From positions 16,204 through 80,203 of the forward strand of contig JALRDO010000005.1 of assembly GCA_023262185.1 (NCBI GenBank): 64,000 nucleotides of DNA, read 5' to 3'. The stretch's first letter is position 1, and the number at the start of each line of letters is the position of its first letter. The notes under the pieces were generated by a model. The model was given only the letters and a program-made list of their open reading frames with translations, ran no database searches and was not told where the DNA came from. The stretch is from Flavobacteriaceae bacterium. Its GTDB lineage: Bacteria; Bacteroidota; Bacteroidia; Flavobacteriales; Flavobacteriaceae. Position numbers and translations under genes: made by a program. Shown here piece after piece: positions 16,811 through 24,695 of the stretch.

Positions 16811-18265
16811 CTAAGACAACTCCCAGAAGATAGGGAGCAGGTAAAATACCCATATCGTAATCAAGAAGATAGATATCAGATTGAGGCCCAGACCTGCCCT
16901 GATCATATCTTTCATGCTGACATAACCCGAACCAAATACCACTGCGTTCGGAGGGGTAGCAACGGGTAGCATAAAGGCGCAAGAGGCCGCAATCGTTGCG
17001 CCAATCATGAAGATATACGGATGCACTCCCATCGCAGAGGCAAGAGGTGCCAATACGGGTAAAATCATCGCTGTGGTAGCTAAGTTTGAGGTGATTTCGG
17101 TCAAGAAATTAATAGCCGCCACCAGCACCAATGTCATAACAAGCAAGGGCAAGAAATCCAGCGTAATGAGCTGCTCGGCAAACCATTGAGCAAGTCCGGT
17201 ATCTTTGAAACCTTGAGCGATAGCCAAGCCTCCTCCGAAGAGAATGAGAACACCCCAGGGAAGCCTCTTTGAATCGTCCCAACTCAAAATGGCAATAGCT
17301 GTGCCTTGCTTTGATCCACGAATCACAAATAAGGCAATACCCGCACTTAAGGCAATAATCGTATCGTCGATGGCCGGAAGGATTGGACTCAATAGAAACG
17401 ACCTACTGATCCAAGCGGCAGCAGTCAGAACGAATACGACCGCCACCTTCTTCTCATCTAAGCGAATCGGACCAAGAGCTTCTCTTTGTCTTTTAATCTC
17501 TTCTACTCCACCGGCAAAATCATCGGCCTTTAACTTAATGGCAAAGCGCGTTAGGTATACCCAACAAAGGGCCAATAATAAAATAGAAAGCGGAAGGGCC
17601 AATAGCATCCATTCTAAGAATCCGATTTCTACTCCGTAGAGTTCCTTCACAATACCGGCTAAGACTAAATTAGGCGGTGTGCCAATCAAGGTGCCTATAC
17701 CTCCAATTGAAGCGCTGTAAGCGATGGCGAGCATCAGCATTTTTCCGAATTGGGTATGCTCATTTTCAGGAGTATCAGAATGGTCTCTGTACTGGGCGAT
17801 GATCGCCAGTCCAATCGGAAGCATCATCACTGAAGTGGCAGTATTCGAGATCCACATCGACAAAAAGGCGGTGGCCACCATGAATCCGAGTACGATCATG
17901 CGCATCCGTGTGCCAATAGAAGCAATAATAAATAATGCGATGCGCCTATGTAAATTGACTTTTTCGATGGCAATGGCCAATAAGAATCCTCCTAGGTACA
18001 AGAAGACGTACTTGTGGCCGTAAGCAGCAGTGGTAGTTCCTAAGTCTAAGGCGCCAGTCAGCGGAAAGAGAACGATGGGTAAGAGGGCGCTCACCGCAAT
18101 CGGAACTGCCTCGGTGACCCACCAAGTTCCTACCCATAAAGCAACCGCCAGTGCAGCCGTGGCTTCTGCCGAGAGTCCTTCAGCAGAGGGTCCGAATTGA
18201 ACGAAGGCAAAAAGCAAAGGCCCCAATATAAGTCCGAGGGTGGCAGAGGTAAATCGTTTATTCAT
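16811..18265 (-). CDS. DASS family (SLC13) Na+/di- or tricarboxylate symporter
   Basis: A 484-residue inner-membrane transporter. It shows the SLC13 signatures WWVTEAVPIAVSALLP near the N-terminus, SNTATSVMMLPIG (first Ser-Asn-Thr motif) and TSNLATTAMILPVLAPLA (second), then MLPVATPPNAVVFGSG near the C-terminus. The two SNT motifs bind carboxylate and Na+. Likely substrates are succinate, malate, fumarate or sulfate; dicarboxylates are commonest. It overlaps the upstream alkylglycerol-monooxygenase-like gene by eight bases, so both are made from one transcript. Confidence 0.9.
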   Translation of the reverse strand: MNKRFTSATLGLILGPLLFAFVQFGPSAEGLSAEATAALAVALWVGTWWVTEAVPIAVSALLPIVLFPLTGALDLGTTTAAYGHKYVFLYLGGFLLAIAIEKVNLHRRIALFIIASIGTRMRMIVLGFMVATAFLSMWISNTATSVMMLPIGLAIIAQYRDHSDTPENEHTQFGKMLMLAIAYSASIGGIGTLIGTPPNLVLAGIVKELYGVEIGFLEWMLLALPLSILLLALCWVYLTRFAIKLKADDFAGGVEEIKRQREALGPIRLDEKKVAVVFVLTAAAWISRSFLLSPILPAIDDTIIALSAGIALFVIRGSKQGTAIAILSWDDSKRLPWGVLILFGGGLAIAQGFKDTGLAQWFAEQLITLDFLPLLVMTLVLVAAINFLTEITSNLATTAMILPVLAPLASAMGVHPYIFMIGATIAASCAFMLPVATPPNAVVFGSGYVSMKDMIRAGLGLNLISIFLITIWVFYLLPIFWELS

Positions 18266-19487
18266 CAGCTAGGGCCCATTTAGTTGCCAATGCAGAAAGT
18301 GAGCTCAAGCCCATAATTAATGCATACGGTAGGCCCAAAGCGATAAATACATCAGGCTGTAAAAAGTATAGCGCAATCAAAAACGCCAATTTGAGTCCTT
18401 CAAAGGCCAGAGCCCATTTTGATCCATCCATTAGTGAAGTGTACCCCGATACCATTAAAAAGATGAGTCCACCAATCATCAGCCTATGAGCATTGCTAAG
18501 CTCAGCGAAAATGCCGAAAAAGTAAAAGAGCAAGCTAATGGCCGCTAAAAACTGCATAAAGACCACAACCTTTCGGATCATTCCGCTCTTCGGATCGTAA
18601 CGCTGGTAGGTATAAACATCTTCAATAATAGGTCGCTCAAAACGCGCTGCGACATCGGCAGGGCGCCATCCTGTCGGCATAAACCAAATCCGAAGTTTGT
18701 CAGTAACCCGCTCTGCGTGCCAGGCATCGACGAGTAGATTGTAAAAATGTTGAAAGTTGATCCAGAGCGGATTATAAGTGCGTGCCGGTTTTAACACGCC
18801 GTATCGAGGTGGTACCTCATCGAGTTCTTCTTGAAAGGTTCCGAATAGTCGATCCCAAATCGAAAAAATTTGGCCTAGGTTCTTGTCGATGTATTCTGGA
18901 TTGATCGCGTGATGCACACGGTGCTGAGAAGGGGTCACAAGGATGTATTCGAGCCATCCGAGCTTTCCGATGTGCTGTGTATGGTACCAAAACTGACCGA
19001 AAAGATGTAACGGACCTAGTACTGCAATCATCGAATAGGGCACCCCAAGTAGTGCCGCTGGTAGCAGGAGCACCGCGGTGTAACCTATCACGTTCGAAAT
19101 CGATTGACGCAGTGCGCAGGCCAAATTAAAGTCTTCACTTGAATGGTGAATGACATGTTGGTTCCAGAAAATATTGATGTGATGACTTAAACGGTGGTTC
19201 CAGTATCCGGCGAAATCTATGGCCACAAAGGCAATGACCCAGGTCACTACAGAATCTGACAGCTCAGTAATGGCGAGCCGCGAAGCCAAATACGGATAAC
19301 TTACTAGAACAATTGCCAGCCCCAAGCTGTCTTTAAGCACATTGGTCACGCCGCTACTTAGGCTACTCAATGTATCGAAAAAACGATACTTCTGATTCTT
19401 TACAAAATGACCATAGGCCACCTCTAATAGTACTAATACCATAAAGGCGGGTATAGCGTAAAGTAAAGCATTGGCGTACGAAATCAT
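18258..19487 (-). CDS. Alkylglycerol monooxygenase-like (TMEM195/AGMO) fatty acid hydroxylase superfamily protein
   Basis: A 409-residue multi-pass membrane protein from the ATG at 19487; an upstream in-frame start at 19568 would overlap the divergent gene's promoter and start. The hydroxylase core has HRLSHH, HVIHHSSEDFNLACALRQS and TPSQHRVHHAINPEYIDKN, then IWDRLFGTF. The HHSSE-x-(F/Y)-NL-x-x-ALRQS and HRVHH-x-x-N-x-x-YIDKN stretches match my memory of animal AGMO far better than generic sterol desaturases. The C-terminal third has several more helices, again as in AGMO. AGMO cleaves ether lipids using tetrahydrobiopterin. The pterin dehydratase at 13557 fits that, but the substrate here is inferred. 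Confidence 0.78.
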   Translation of the reverse strand: MISYANALLYAIPAFMVLVLLEVAYGHFVKNQKYRFFDTLSSLSSGVTNVLKDSLGLAIVLVSYPYLASRLAITELSDSVVTWVIAFVAIDFAGYWNHRLSHHINIFWNQHVIHHSSEDFNLACALRQSISNVIGYTAVLLLPAALLGVPYSMIAVLGPLHLFGQFWYHTQHIGKLGWLEYILVTPSQHRVHHAINPEYIDKNLGQIFSIWDRLFGTFQEELDEVPPRYGVLKPARTYNPLWINFQHFYNLLVDAWHAERVTDKLRIWFMPTGWRPADVAARFERPIIEDVYTYQRYDPKSGMIRKVVVFMQFLAAISLLFYFFGIFAELSNAHRLMIGGLIFLMVSGYTSLMDGSKWALAFEGLKLAFLIALYFLQPDVFIALGLPYALIMGLSSLSALATKWALADE

Positions 19488-19538
19488 GAGGTTAAAAATA
19501 CTAAAATTATACACCAAGACTCTTCGTAAACTTCGCTG

Positions 19539-19546
19539 TACTTTTG
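19539..19546 (+). promoter_or_regulatory. -7 promoter element TACTTTTG
   Basis: An exact TAnnTTTG match 16 bases before the ATG at 19563, in the 75-base divergent gap. It supports the ATG at 19563 and the downstream start at 19487 for the opposite gene. Confidence 0.55.
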
Positions 19547-19562
19547 CAGCAAAAGACAGTTT

Positions 19563-20480
19563 ATGCACTTAAACGTGAACGACGAAACGGCGACGTTACG
19601 CTCGGTAATCTTAGGCACAGCAGCGCTCAATGGTCCCACTCCGAGGGTTGAAGAAGCCTACGATCCTAAATCGCGTTTTCATATTGAGCAAGGCAGCTAT
19701 CCGCTAGAGGCCGACATGGTCAGAGAGCTAGAAGACTTTGCTGCGGCACTCTTAAAACACGGTGTGGAGGTGTTTCGTCCTGAAGTCATCGAGAATTGCA
19801 ACCAGATATTTTCTCGTGACATAGGCTTCGTGGTCAAAGATTGTTTTGTAAGGGCCAATATCTTACCCGATCGCGAGCGTGAAATTGAGGCCATTGCACA
19901 TGTTCTTAAACACATCGATGCAAGTAAAATTTTGACCCCTCCTCAAGAGGTCCATTTAGAAGGTGGCGACGTAATGCCCCACCACGACTATCTTTTTGTA
20001 GGCTATTATAAAGGTGCCGATTACCCTAAAACGATTACGGCTAGAACAAATGTAGCCGCGGTAGAATGGTTGCAGTCAACCTTCACGACTAAGCAGGTTA
20101 AAGCCTTTGAATTGCGTAAATCAAATACTGATCCCTTTACGAATGCGCTTCACCTTGACTGCTGTTTTCAACCGGTGGGCGATCGCTACGCGATCATTCA
20201 CGAAGAAGGATTCCTGTACCGTGAAGACGCAGACTTTTTAACAGAACTCTTCGGAGAAGAAAACCTATTCAAAATCTCTTCCCAAGAGATGTACGATATG
20301 ACGAGTAATATATTCTCGATCAGCCCCACTGTGGTGATCTCTGACCATCATTTTGTGCGTCTTAACGCGTGGCTAAGAGAAAGAGGAATTACCGTAGAGA
20401 CCATTTCATTTAGAGAAATCGCAAAGCAAGAAGGGCTGCTGCGTTGCACTACCTTGCCGCTTTCACGTGGACCCGAATAA
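19563..20480 (+). CDS. Arginine deiminase/amidinotransferase-fold (pentein) hydrolase
   Basis: A 305-residue pentein-superfamily enzyme. Visible active-site features are the substrate-Asp region IFSRDIGFVV, HLEGGDVMP (Glu/Asp), LHLDCCFQPVGD with the general-base His, and the nucleophile Cys near the C-terminus in LLRCTTLPLSRG. This pattern is shared by arginine deiminases, dimethylarginine dimethylaminohydrolases and amidinotransferases. Length fits the small hydrolases better than ADI (about 400). It is followed after nine bases by another pentein-type gene, so both probably act on guanidino or ureido compounds such as arginine, methylarginine or citrulline. Confidence 0.82.
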   Translation: MHLNVNDETATLRSVILGTAALNGPTPRVEEAYDPKSRFHIEQGSYPLEADMVRELEDFAAALLKHGVEVFRPEVIENCNQIFSRDIGFVVKDCFVRANILPDREREIEAIAHVLKHIDASKILTPPQEVHLEGGDVMPHHDYLFVGYYKGADYPKTITARTNVAAVEWLQSTFTTKQVKAFELRKSNTDPFTNALHLDCCFQPVGDRYAIIHEEGFLYREDADFLTELFGEENLFKISSQEMYDMTSNIFSISPTVVISDHHFVRLNAWLRERGITVETISFREIAKQEGLLRCTTLPLSRGPE

Positions 20481-20489
20481 CACCAAGTT

Positions 20490-21422
20490 ATGAAACAGTA
20501 CAGTTCTCACCTATTGATGGTAAGGCCCTCGAGCTTTAGAATGAATGAGCAGACGGCGGTCAATAATTATTTTCAAAGCGATTCTGACCTTGGTCCTGAG
20601 GCTATTGTTCAAGAGGCACGTGTAAAATTCGACGCCATGGTAACGGCGCTTCGAGGCGCTAGAGTTGAAGTGGTAGTATTCGATGAGCCTGAGGGGAGCG
20701 ATACCCCAGATGCACTGTTTCCAAATAACTGGATCTCAATGCATGCCGACAAAAGAGTGGCTTTATACCCTATGTATGCAGAGAACCGAAGAGAAGAGCG
20801 CCGTGAAGAGGTACTTGATCTGCTCGAAAAAGAGGGGTTCCAGATCGAAGAAATCGTCGACTATACCAGCGCCGAAGAAGAAGGATTTTTTCTTGAAGGT
20901 ACCGGAAGCATGATACTCGATCACATCAATCGCATCGCCTACTGCGCACTCTCTGAACGCGCTGATGAAGAATTATTCATCGAGTTTTGTGAAGACTTCG
21001 AATATACTCCATGCACCTTTAACGCCTATCAAAGCGTTAACGATAAGCGACTCCAAATCTATCATACCAATGTCATGATGTGCGTCGCAGATCGCTATGC
21101 AGTGGTTTGTCTTGAATGCATCGATGATACCTCTGAACGCAAACAGCTAAAGAAACAGCTAAAAGACTCTGGTAAAACCATTGTGGCCATTACCGAAGAT
21201 CAAATGCATCAATTTGCTGGCAATATGCTGCAGGTAGGCGACCAAGATGGAAATCCACTACTGGTGATGAGCAATACAGCTTACAACAGTTTACGGCCTG
21301 ATCAGCTGCGCCTATTGGAGTCGTTCAACCCTATTATTCATGCAGAGTTGAACCTTATTGAACAATGCGGAGGCGGTAGTGCCCGATGCATGATGGCCGA
21401 AATCTTTCTGCCTAAAGCGTAG
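20490..21422 (+). CDS. ctlX: CtlX-type citrulline utilization hydrolase (pentein fold)
   Basis: A 310-residue protein matching the CtlX/amidinotransferase family: LLMVRPSSFRMNEQTAVNNYFQ at the start, DALFPNNWISMH (Asn-Asn-Trp-x-Ser), EGTGSMILDH, IYHTNVMMCV with the catalytic His, and a C-terminal Cys in CGGGSARCMMAE. CtlX was named for a role in citrulline use in Francisella; in Bacteroidota it is widespread and its product has not been settled to my knowledge. It begins nine bases after the related arginine-deiminase-like gene. The last 11 bases overlap the convergent M24 peptidase gene. Confidence 0.85.
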   Translation: MKQYSSHLLMVRPSSFRMNEQTAVNNYFQSDSDLGPEAIVQEARVKFDAMVTALRGARVEVVVFDEPEGSDTPDALFPNNWISMHADKRVALYPMYAENRREERREEVLDLLEKEGFQIEEIVDYTSAEEEGFFLEGTGSMILDHINRIAYCALSERADEELFIEFCEDFEYTPCTFNAYQSVNDKRLQIYHTNVMMCVADRYAVVCLECIDDTSERKQLKKQLKDSGKTIVAITEDQMHQFAGNMLQVGDQDGNPLLVMSNTAYNSLRPDQLRLLESFNPIIHAELNLIEQCGGGSARCMMAEIFLPKA

Positions 21423-22758
21423 AAAAAGGCTTGTTGATGATGATCAGATCGGTCTGGCGTCCGTCGATATAACGCACCCCATTCTCATCAAAAAAGGCCT
21501 CTTCTTCGAGCATAATCCGCACATCCTTACCCCATTCCTTGATGAAAACTGAGGCGTTGAGCTCAATAGAGTAAGCGGAGTTGAGATGTAACGGATAGTC
21601 TCCTGTTACCGGAACGCCCCCTTGAGAATCCCACATCCCTAAGGTGGTTCCTGCCGCGTGGCCATGGTATCCGATCGGGTGAGTATATATAGACGGCGTG
21701 ATTCCTTCTTCAATGGCTTGTGCACGACTCATCGCAAGCACCTCGTTTCCGGTTCGACCTTCTTTAAAATTATCGGTGAAAATATCTTGGAGCCTGTTTC
21801 CTGTGGCTAGCGCCTTTTTCAAATACTCAGGTGCGTCTGTTTCACCCGGGCGGAGCACATAGGCATGCTCTTGTTGATCCGTGTTCAAACGCAAATAGGT
21901 AATACCAAAATCACAGTGCAAAAGGTCTCCAGGCATAATGACCTGGGTGTCGGGCCGTTTAGAAAAGGTTCTTAGGTGATCAAAGCGTTCAGGATCGGCG
22001 CGCTGAATATCAACCGTCGGATGAAACCATGTTTGCAATCCTAATGAACGTATCTTATCACGCATGAACCAAACGACATCTTCAGTAGTCGTTACTCCAG
22101 GGGTGATCACCTTTTCTGAAAAGGCTTCTGCGATAATGTTATGACTGATACGTTCGATATGCGGATAGATCACCATTTCTTTGTCGGTACGGGTCTCTAG
22201 CCAGGCCAAGGCAAGTTTTTCTGCAGAAACCACACGTTTAGCAAGTTTTGTACCCAAGGCCTCCAGCAGCTGTTCTTTGTCGGTAGCTACGATCCCGTCT
22301 GCAAGTCCGAAATATTCAGACTGATTGATTCCAATAACCTTGGGATCTCTTTCTTCTACAATCTCTTGAAGTCGCGCCCATTGATCGGGCTGTTGTTCTT
22401 TGTTCCATGCACTTTTAAAGGCTGATCCGACGTCATAACGGGCGACAGCCAGTGTCTCTATCATTGAGCCGTTGTTGAAAAAGACCAAAATGGTTCTTCT
22501 GCGTGCGGCCAACCACTCCGCCGGAAGTAGCGTTTTGATGATAGGGTCTTCATTGTATTCTCTTGATACCACAATCCACATATCAATCCCTGTATCGGCC
22601 ATGAGTGTTGGCAGATAATTTTGAATCTTATCTTCAAGTAACTCATTGATGACGCGAGCGCGTTCTTTCATGGGCAAAATGGCCCCATAGTCTTGAGCAT
22701 AACATAGAGCGGTGCAGTTTACAAGAAGGAGTAAAGCGATGATTTTTATACCTTTCAT
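21412..22758 (-). CDS. Exported M24 family metallopeptidase (Xaa-Pro aminopeptidase-like)
   Basis: A 448-residue protein from the ATG at 22758, which gives a signal peptide (KIIALLLLVNCTALCYAQ). The C-terminal pita-bread domain carries the dinuclear metal ligands: Asp pair in LHCDFGITYLRLNTD, His in THPIGYHGHAAG, and Glu residues in SAYSIELNASV and RIMLEEEAF. The N-terminal creatinase-like domain covers about 30-190. Members cleave Xaa-Pro bonds or related imide bonds. A periplasmic location is somewhat special, since many aminopeptidases P are cytoplasmic. Divergent from the DUF488 gene by 50 bases. Confidence 0.87.
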   Translation of the reverse strand: MKGIKIIALLLLVNCTALCYAQDYGAILPMKERARVINELLEDKIQNYLPTLMADTGIDMWIVVSREYNEDPIIKTLLPAEWLAARRRTILVFFNNGSMIETLAVARYDVGSAFKSAWNKEQQPDQWARLQEIVEERDPKVIGINQSEYFGLADGIVATDKEQLLEALGTKLAKRVVSAEKLALAWLETRTDKEMVIYPHIERISHNIIAEAFSEKVITPGVTTTEDVVWFMRDKIRSLGLQTWFHPTVDIQRADPERFDHLRTFSKRPDTQVIMPGDLLHCDFGITYLRLNTDQQEHAYVLRPGETDAPEYLKKALATGNRLQDIFTDNFKEGRTGNEVLAMSRAQAIEEGITPSIYTHPIGYHGHAAGTTLGMWDSQGGVPVTGDYPLHLNSAYSIELNASVFIKEWGKDVRIMLEEEAFFDENGVRYIDGRQTDLIIINKPFSTL

Positions 22759-22808
22759 AGGTGTTCTGATTTTCTTTTCAAGATATGCGAACTTTTTGAA
22801 TCCTGCAC

Positions 22809-23360
22809 ATGCCCCTATCATCTGAAACCCATAAGAAAGAGGCCTGCCTTTTCAGCATAGGCTACGGACTTCGAAGCCCAGAAGAGTTTCTCGAATTGTT
22901 GAGAACACATGCGATAGATGTTGTCGCAGATGTGCGCTCAAACCCCTATTCAAAGTGGAATCCTGATTTTTGCAGAGAACCCATTTCGGCATACCTCAAA
23001 GAACATCACGTCCAATACGTTTATATAGGCGATATGATTGGAGGTATTCCGAAAGACGACAGCTGTTACATTGATGGCAAGCTCGACTATCAAAAAGCCA
23101 AACTACATCCGACCTTTACCAAAGGAATAGCGCGGTTGTTAGTCGCTCTCGAAAAAGGCTTTCGTGTGGCTTTGATGTGTGGAGAGGTAGAACCTCATCA
23201 ATGCCATCGATCAAAGCTTATTGGAGAAGTGCTAGCCGAAAAGGGCGTTTCATTGAGTCACATTCTTAACAACACTACCCTAAAATCGCAAACCCAGGTG
23301 ATGCTCGAGCTCACCAAAGGCCGAAATACTCTAGATTTATTCGGAAACCCCTCGCTTTAA
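22809..23360 (+). CDS. DUF488 family protein
   Basis: A 183-residue cytoplasmic protein of the DUF488 family: SIGYGLRSPEEFLELL at the start, the conserved VADVRSNPYSKWNPDF, and MCGEVEPHQCHRSKLIG with the invariant Cys-His-Arg near residue 137. The family is widespread and uncharacterised; the conserved Asp-Val-Arg and Cys-His-Arg residues suggest an enzyme active site. The stop is two bases before the next gene, so the two are probably cotranscribed. Confidence 0.87.
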   Translation: MPLSSETHKKEACLFSIGYGLRSPEEFLELLRTHAIDVVADVRSNPYSKWNPDFCREPISAYLKEHHVQYVYIGDMIGGIPKDDSCYIDGKLDYQKAKLHPTFTKGIARLLVALEKGFRVALMCGEVEPHQCHRSKLIGEVLAEKGVSLSHILNNTTLKSQTQVMLELTKGRNTLDLFGNPSL

Positions 23361-23362
23361 TT

Positions 23363-23797
23363 ATGAGAAAACTATTCTTTATTGCCCTGCTATGCGCAGG
23401 CTTTCACGTCACCGCACAAAAACAACCCAGCCCCAAAGTAAGCCGTACGATAGATGCCCTTTTTGAACATCAGATCGAGGCTTGGAATGCCGGAGACACT
23501 CAGCGGTTTATGGAAGGATACTGGGAAGACGACCGCCTGATCTTTGTGGGCAGCAGTGGCCCAACCTACGGCTATCAAAACACATTAAAAGGATACAACA
23601 AGCGCTACCCTAATCGCGCTGCGATGGGCACACTAGCCTTTGACATCTTAGAAAAACGTCAATGGGACAGGCGTACGATTCAAGTAGTTGGCAAGTTTAC
23701 GCTCTACAGAGAGAACGATACCCCAACGGGGCATTTCACCTTACTGCTTCGAAAAATAAAGAGAAAATGGGTGATCGTGAGTGACCACTCTTCTTAG
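23363..23797 (+). CDS. Exported NTF2-like (SnoaL/DUF4440) protein
   Basis: A 144-residue secreted protein: signal peptide KLFFIALLCAGFHVTAQ, then an NTF2-like cone fold marked by HQIEAWNAGDTQRFMEGYW and later LLRKIKRKWVIVSDHSS. This is the DUF4440/SnoaL-like group, often small-molecule binding or isomerase domains but mostly uncharacterised. It begins two bases after the DUF488 gene. Its final four bases overlap the stop of the convergent DUF456 gene. Confidence 0.8.
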   Translation: MRKLFFIALLCAGFHVTAQKQPSPKVSRTIDALFEHQIEAWNAGDTQRFMEGYWEDDRLIFVGSSGPTYGYQNTLKGYNKRYPNRAAMGTLAFDILEKRQWDRRTIQVVGKFTLYRENDTPTGHFTLLLRKIKRKWVIVSDHSS

Positions 23798-24270
23798 AGT
23801 GCGGCGTAAAACATCCAGGCCATCCACAACACTAGAGCCAACTTCAATAGCGATCCTGCAAGCACTCCCATTAAAGAGCCGAGAGCTGCCCTGGCTGCGG
23901 CCTTGATGTCAGATCGTTGCACGTACAATTCACCGGCAAAGGCGCCTAAAAACGGACCAAATAAAAACCCAAATGGCGGAAAGAACAGCAATCCTAAAAC
24001 CAACCCAACAAATGATCCTATGGTTCCGGCCTTAGTTCCTCCGAATCGTTTGGTAGCATATACCGGAATAATATTATCCACGATAGAAACGATCACTGCG
24101 AGGGCTCCAAATACCCATAGCCAAGTCGATCCAATGGTGCCTTCTCCACTAAATTTCAACACCAAGAGTGCTAAATAGCCAATGATTGGACCAGGAATTA
24201 CGGGTACAAAACAGCCTATGATTCCGACGATCAACAGCAGGCTTCCGAGTAACACATAAAGAATTTCCAT
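23794..24270 (-). CDS. DUF456 domain membrane protein
   Basis: A 158-residue integral-membrane protein with Gly-rich helices. GCFVPVIPGPIIGYLALL near the N-terminus and FGGTKAGTIGSFVGLVLG with FFPPFGFLFGPFLGAFAGE in the middle are the DUF456 signatures. The family has glycine-zipper-like helix packing; its function is unknown. It is transcribed alone, convergent with the NTF2-like gene (four-base overlap) and divergent from padR. Confidence 0.88.
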   Translation of the reverse strand: MEILYVLLGSLLLIVGIIGCFVPVIPGPIIGYLALLVLKFSGEGTIGSTWLWVFGALAVIVSIVDNIIPVYATKRFGGTKAGTIGSFVGLVLGLLFFPPFGFLFGPFLGAFAGELYVQRSDIKAAARAALGSLMGVLAGSLLKLALVLWMAWMFYAAL

Positions 24271-24302
24271 GGGCGAGGTCTTGGAGCTAAATTACATCAT
24301 TT

Positions 24303-24325
24303 GGTACTTTGTTTTGCATAGTACC
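24303..24325. promoter_or_regulatory. Inverted repeat (GGTACT-N11-AGTACC), candidate PadR operator
   Basis: Six-base perfect arms at 24303-24308 and 24320-24325 with an 11-base spacer. A -33-like TTG (24314-24316) lies inside the spacer and the -7 element TATCTTTG follows at 24338. A repressor bound here would block the padR-pspC promoter. Autoregulation by PadR is inferred. Confidence 0.4.
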
Positions 24326-24337
24326 TTTTTTTGTTTA

Positions 24338-24345
24338 TATCTTTG
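24338..24345 (+). promoter_or_regulatory. -7 promoter element TATCTTTG of padR-pspC
   Basis: An exact TAnnTTTG with a TTG 21 bases upstream, inside the 17-23 spacing expected. The padR ATG follows at 24366. Confidence 0.6.
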
Positions 24346-24365
24346 TAGTGCATTATAGATGAAAT

Positions 24366-24695
24366 ATGAATATTGAAAACACTAAACAACAGATGCGCAA
24401 GGGAATCTTGGAGTACTGTATTCTTGCCGTTCTCAAAGATCAAGACCTCTATGCTTCTGAAATTTTAGAGCACCTGAAACAGGCCAAACTGCTGGTTGTA
24501 GAGGGTACGCTCTATCCACTGCTCACACGACTCAAAAATGCCGATCTGTTGCAGTACAGATGGGAAGAGTCTACGAGCGGGCCTCCTCGTAAGTACTTCA
24601 CTTTGACCGAAGAAGGGGTCGCCTTTTTAGAAGAATTAAAAATCACTTGGAACGAATTGCAACACGCTATAAATACGGTAACCAATAAATCATGA
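24366..24695 (+). CDS. PadR family transcriptional regulator
   Basis: A 109-residue winged-helix protein. The PadR signature is clear: RKGILEYCILAVLKDQDLYASEILEHL (helix-turn-helix), VEGTLYPLLTRLKNADLL (recognition helix), then a wing in SGPPRKYFTLTEEGVAFL. It is the short PadR-s1 type with little C-terminal dimerisation domain. The stop overlaps the pspC-like start by four bases (ATGA), giving translational coupling. PadR proteins are usually repressors that autoregulate, and the inverted repeat upstream supports this. Confidence 0.92.
   Translation: MNIENTKQQMRKGILEYCILAVLKDQDLYASEILEHLKQAKLLVVEGTLYPLLTRLKNADLLQYRWEESTSGPPRKYFTLTEEGVAFLEELKITWNELQHAINTVTNKS

Noticed and set aside
17244..17639. 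A 131-codon open frame on the + strand inside the DASS transporter gene
   Set aside because: It is antisense to a well-supported membrane protein, has no recognisable domain or promoter, and its composition mirrors the opposite strand.
19488..19568. Upstream start for the AGMO-like protein
   Set aside because: The 27 added residues would overlap the divergent promoter and start codon, and the sequence there is not typical of the family.
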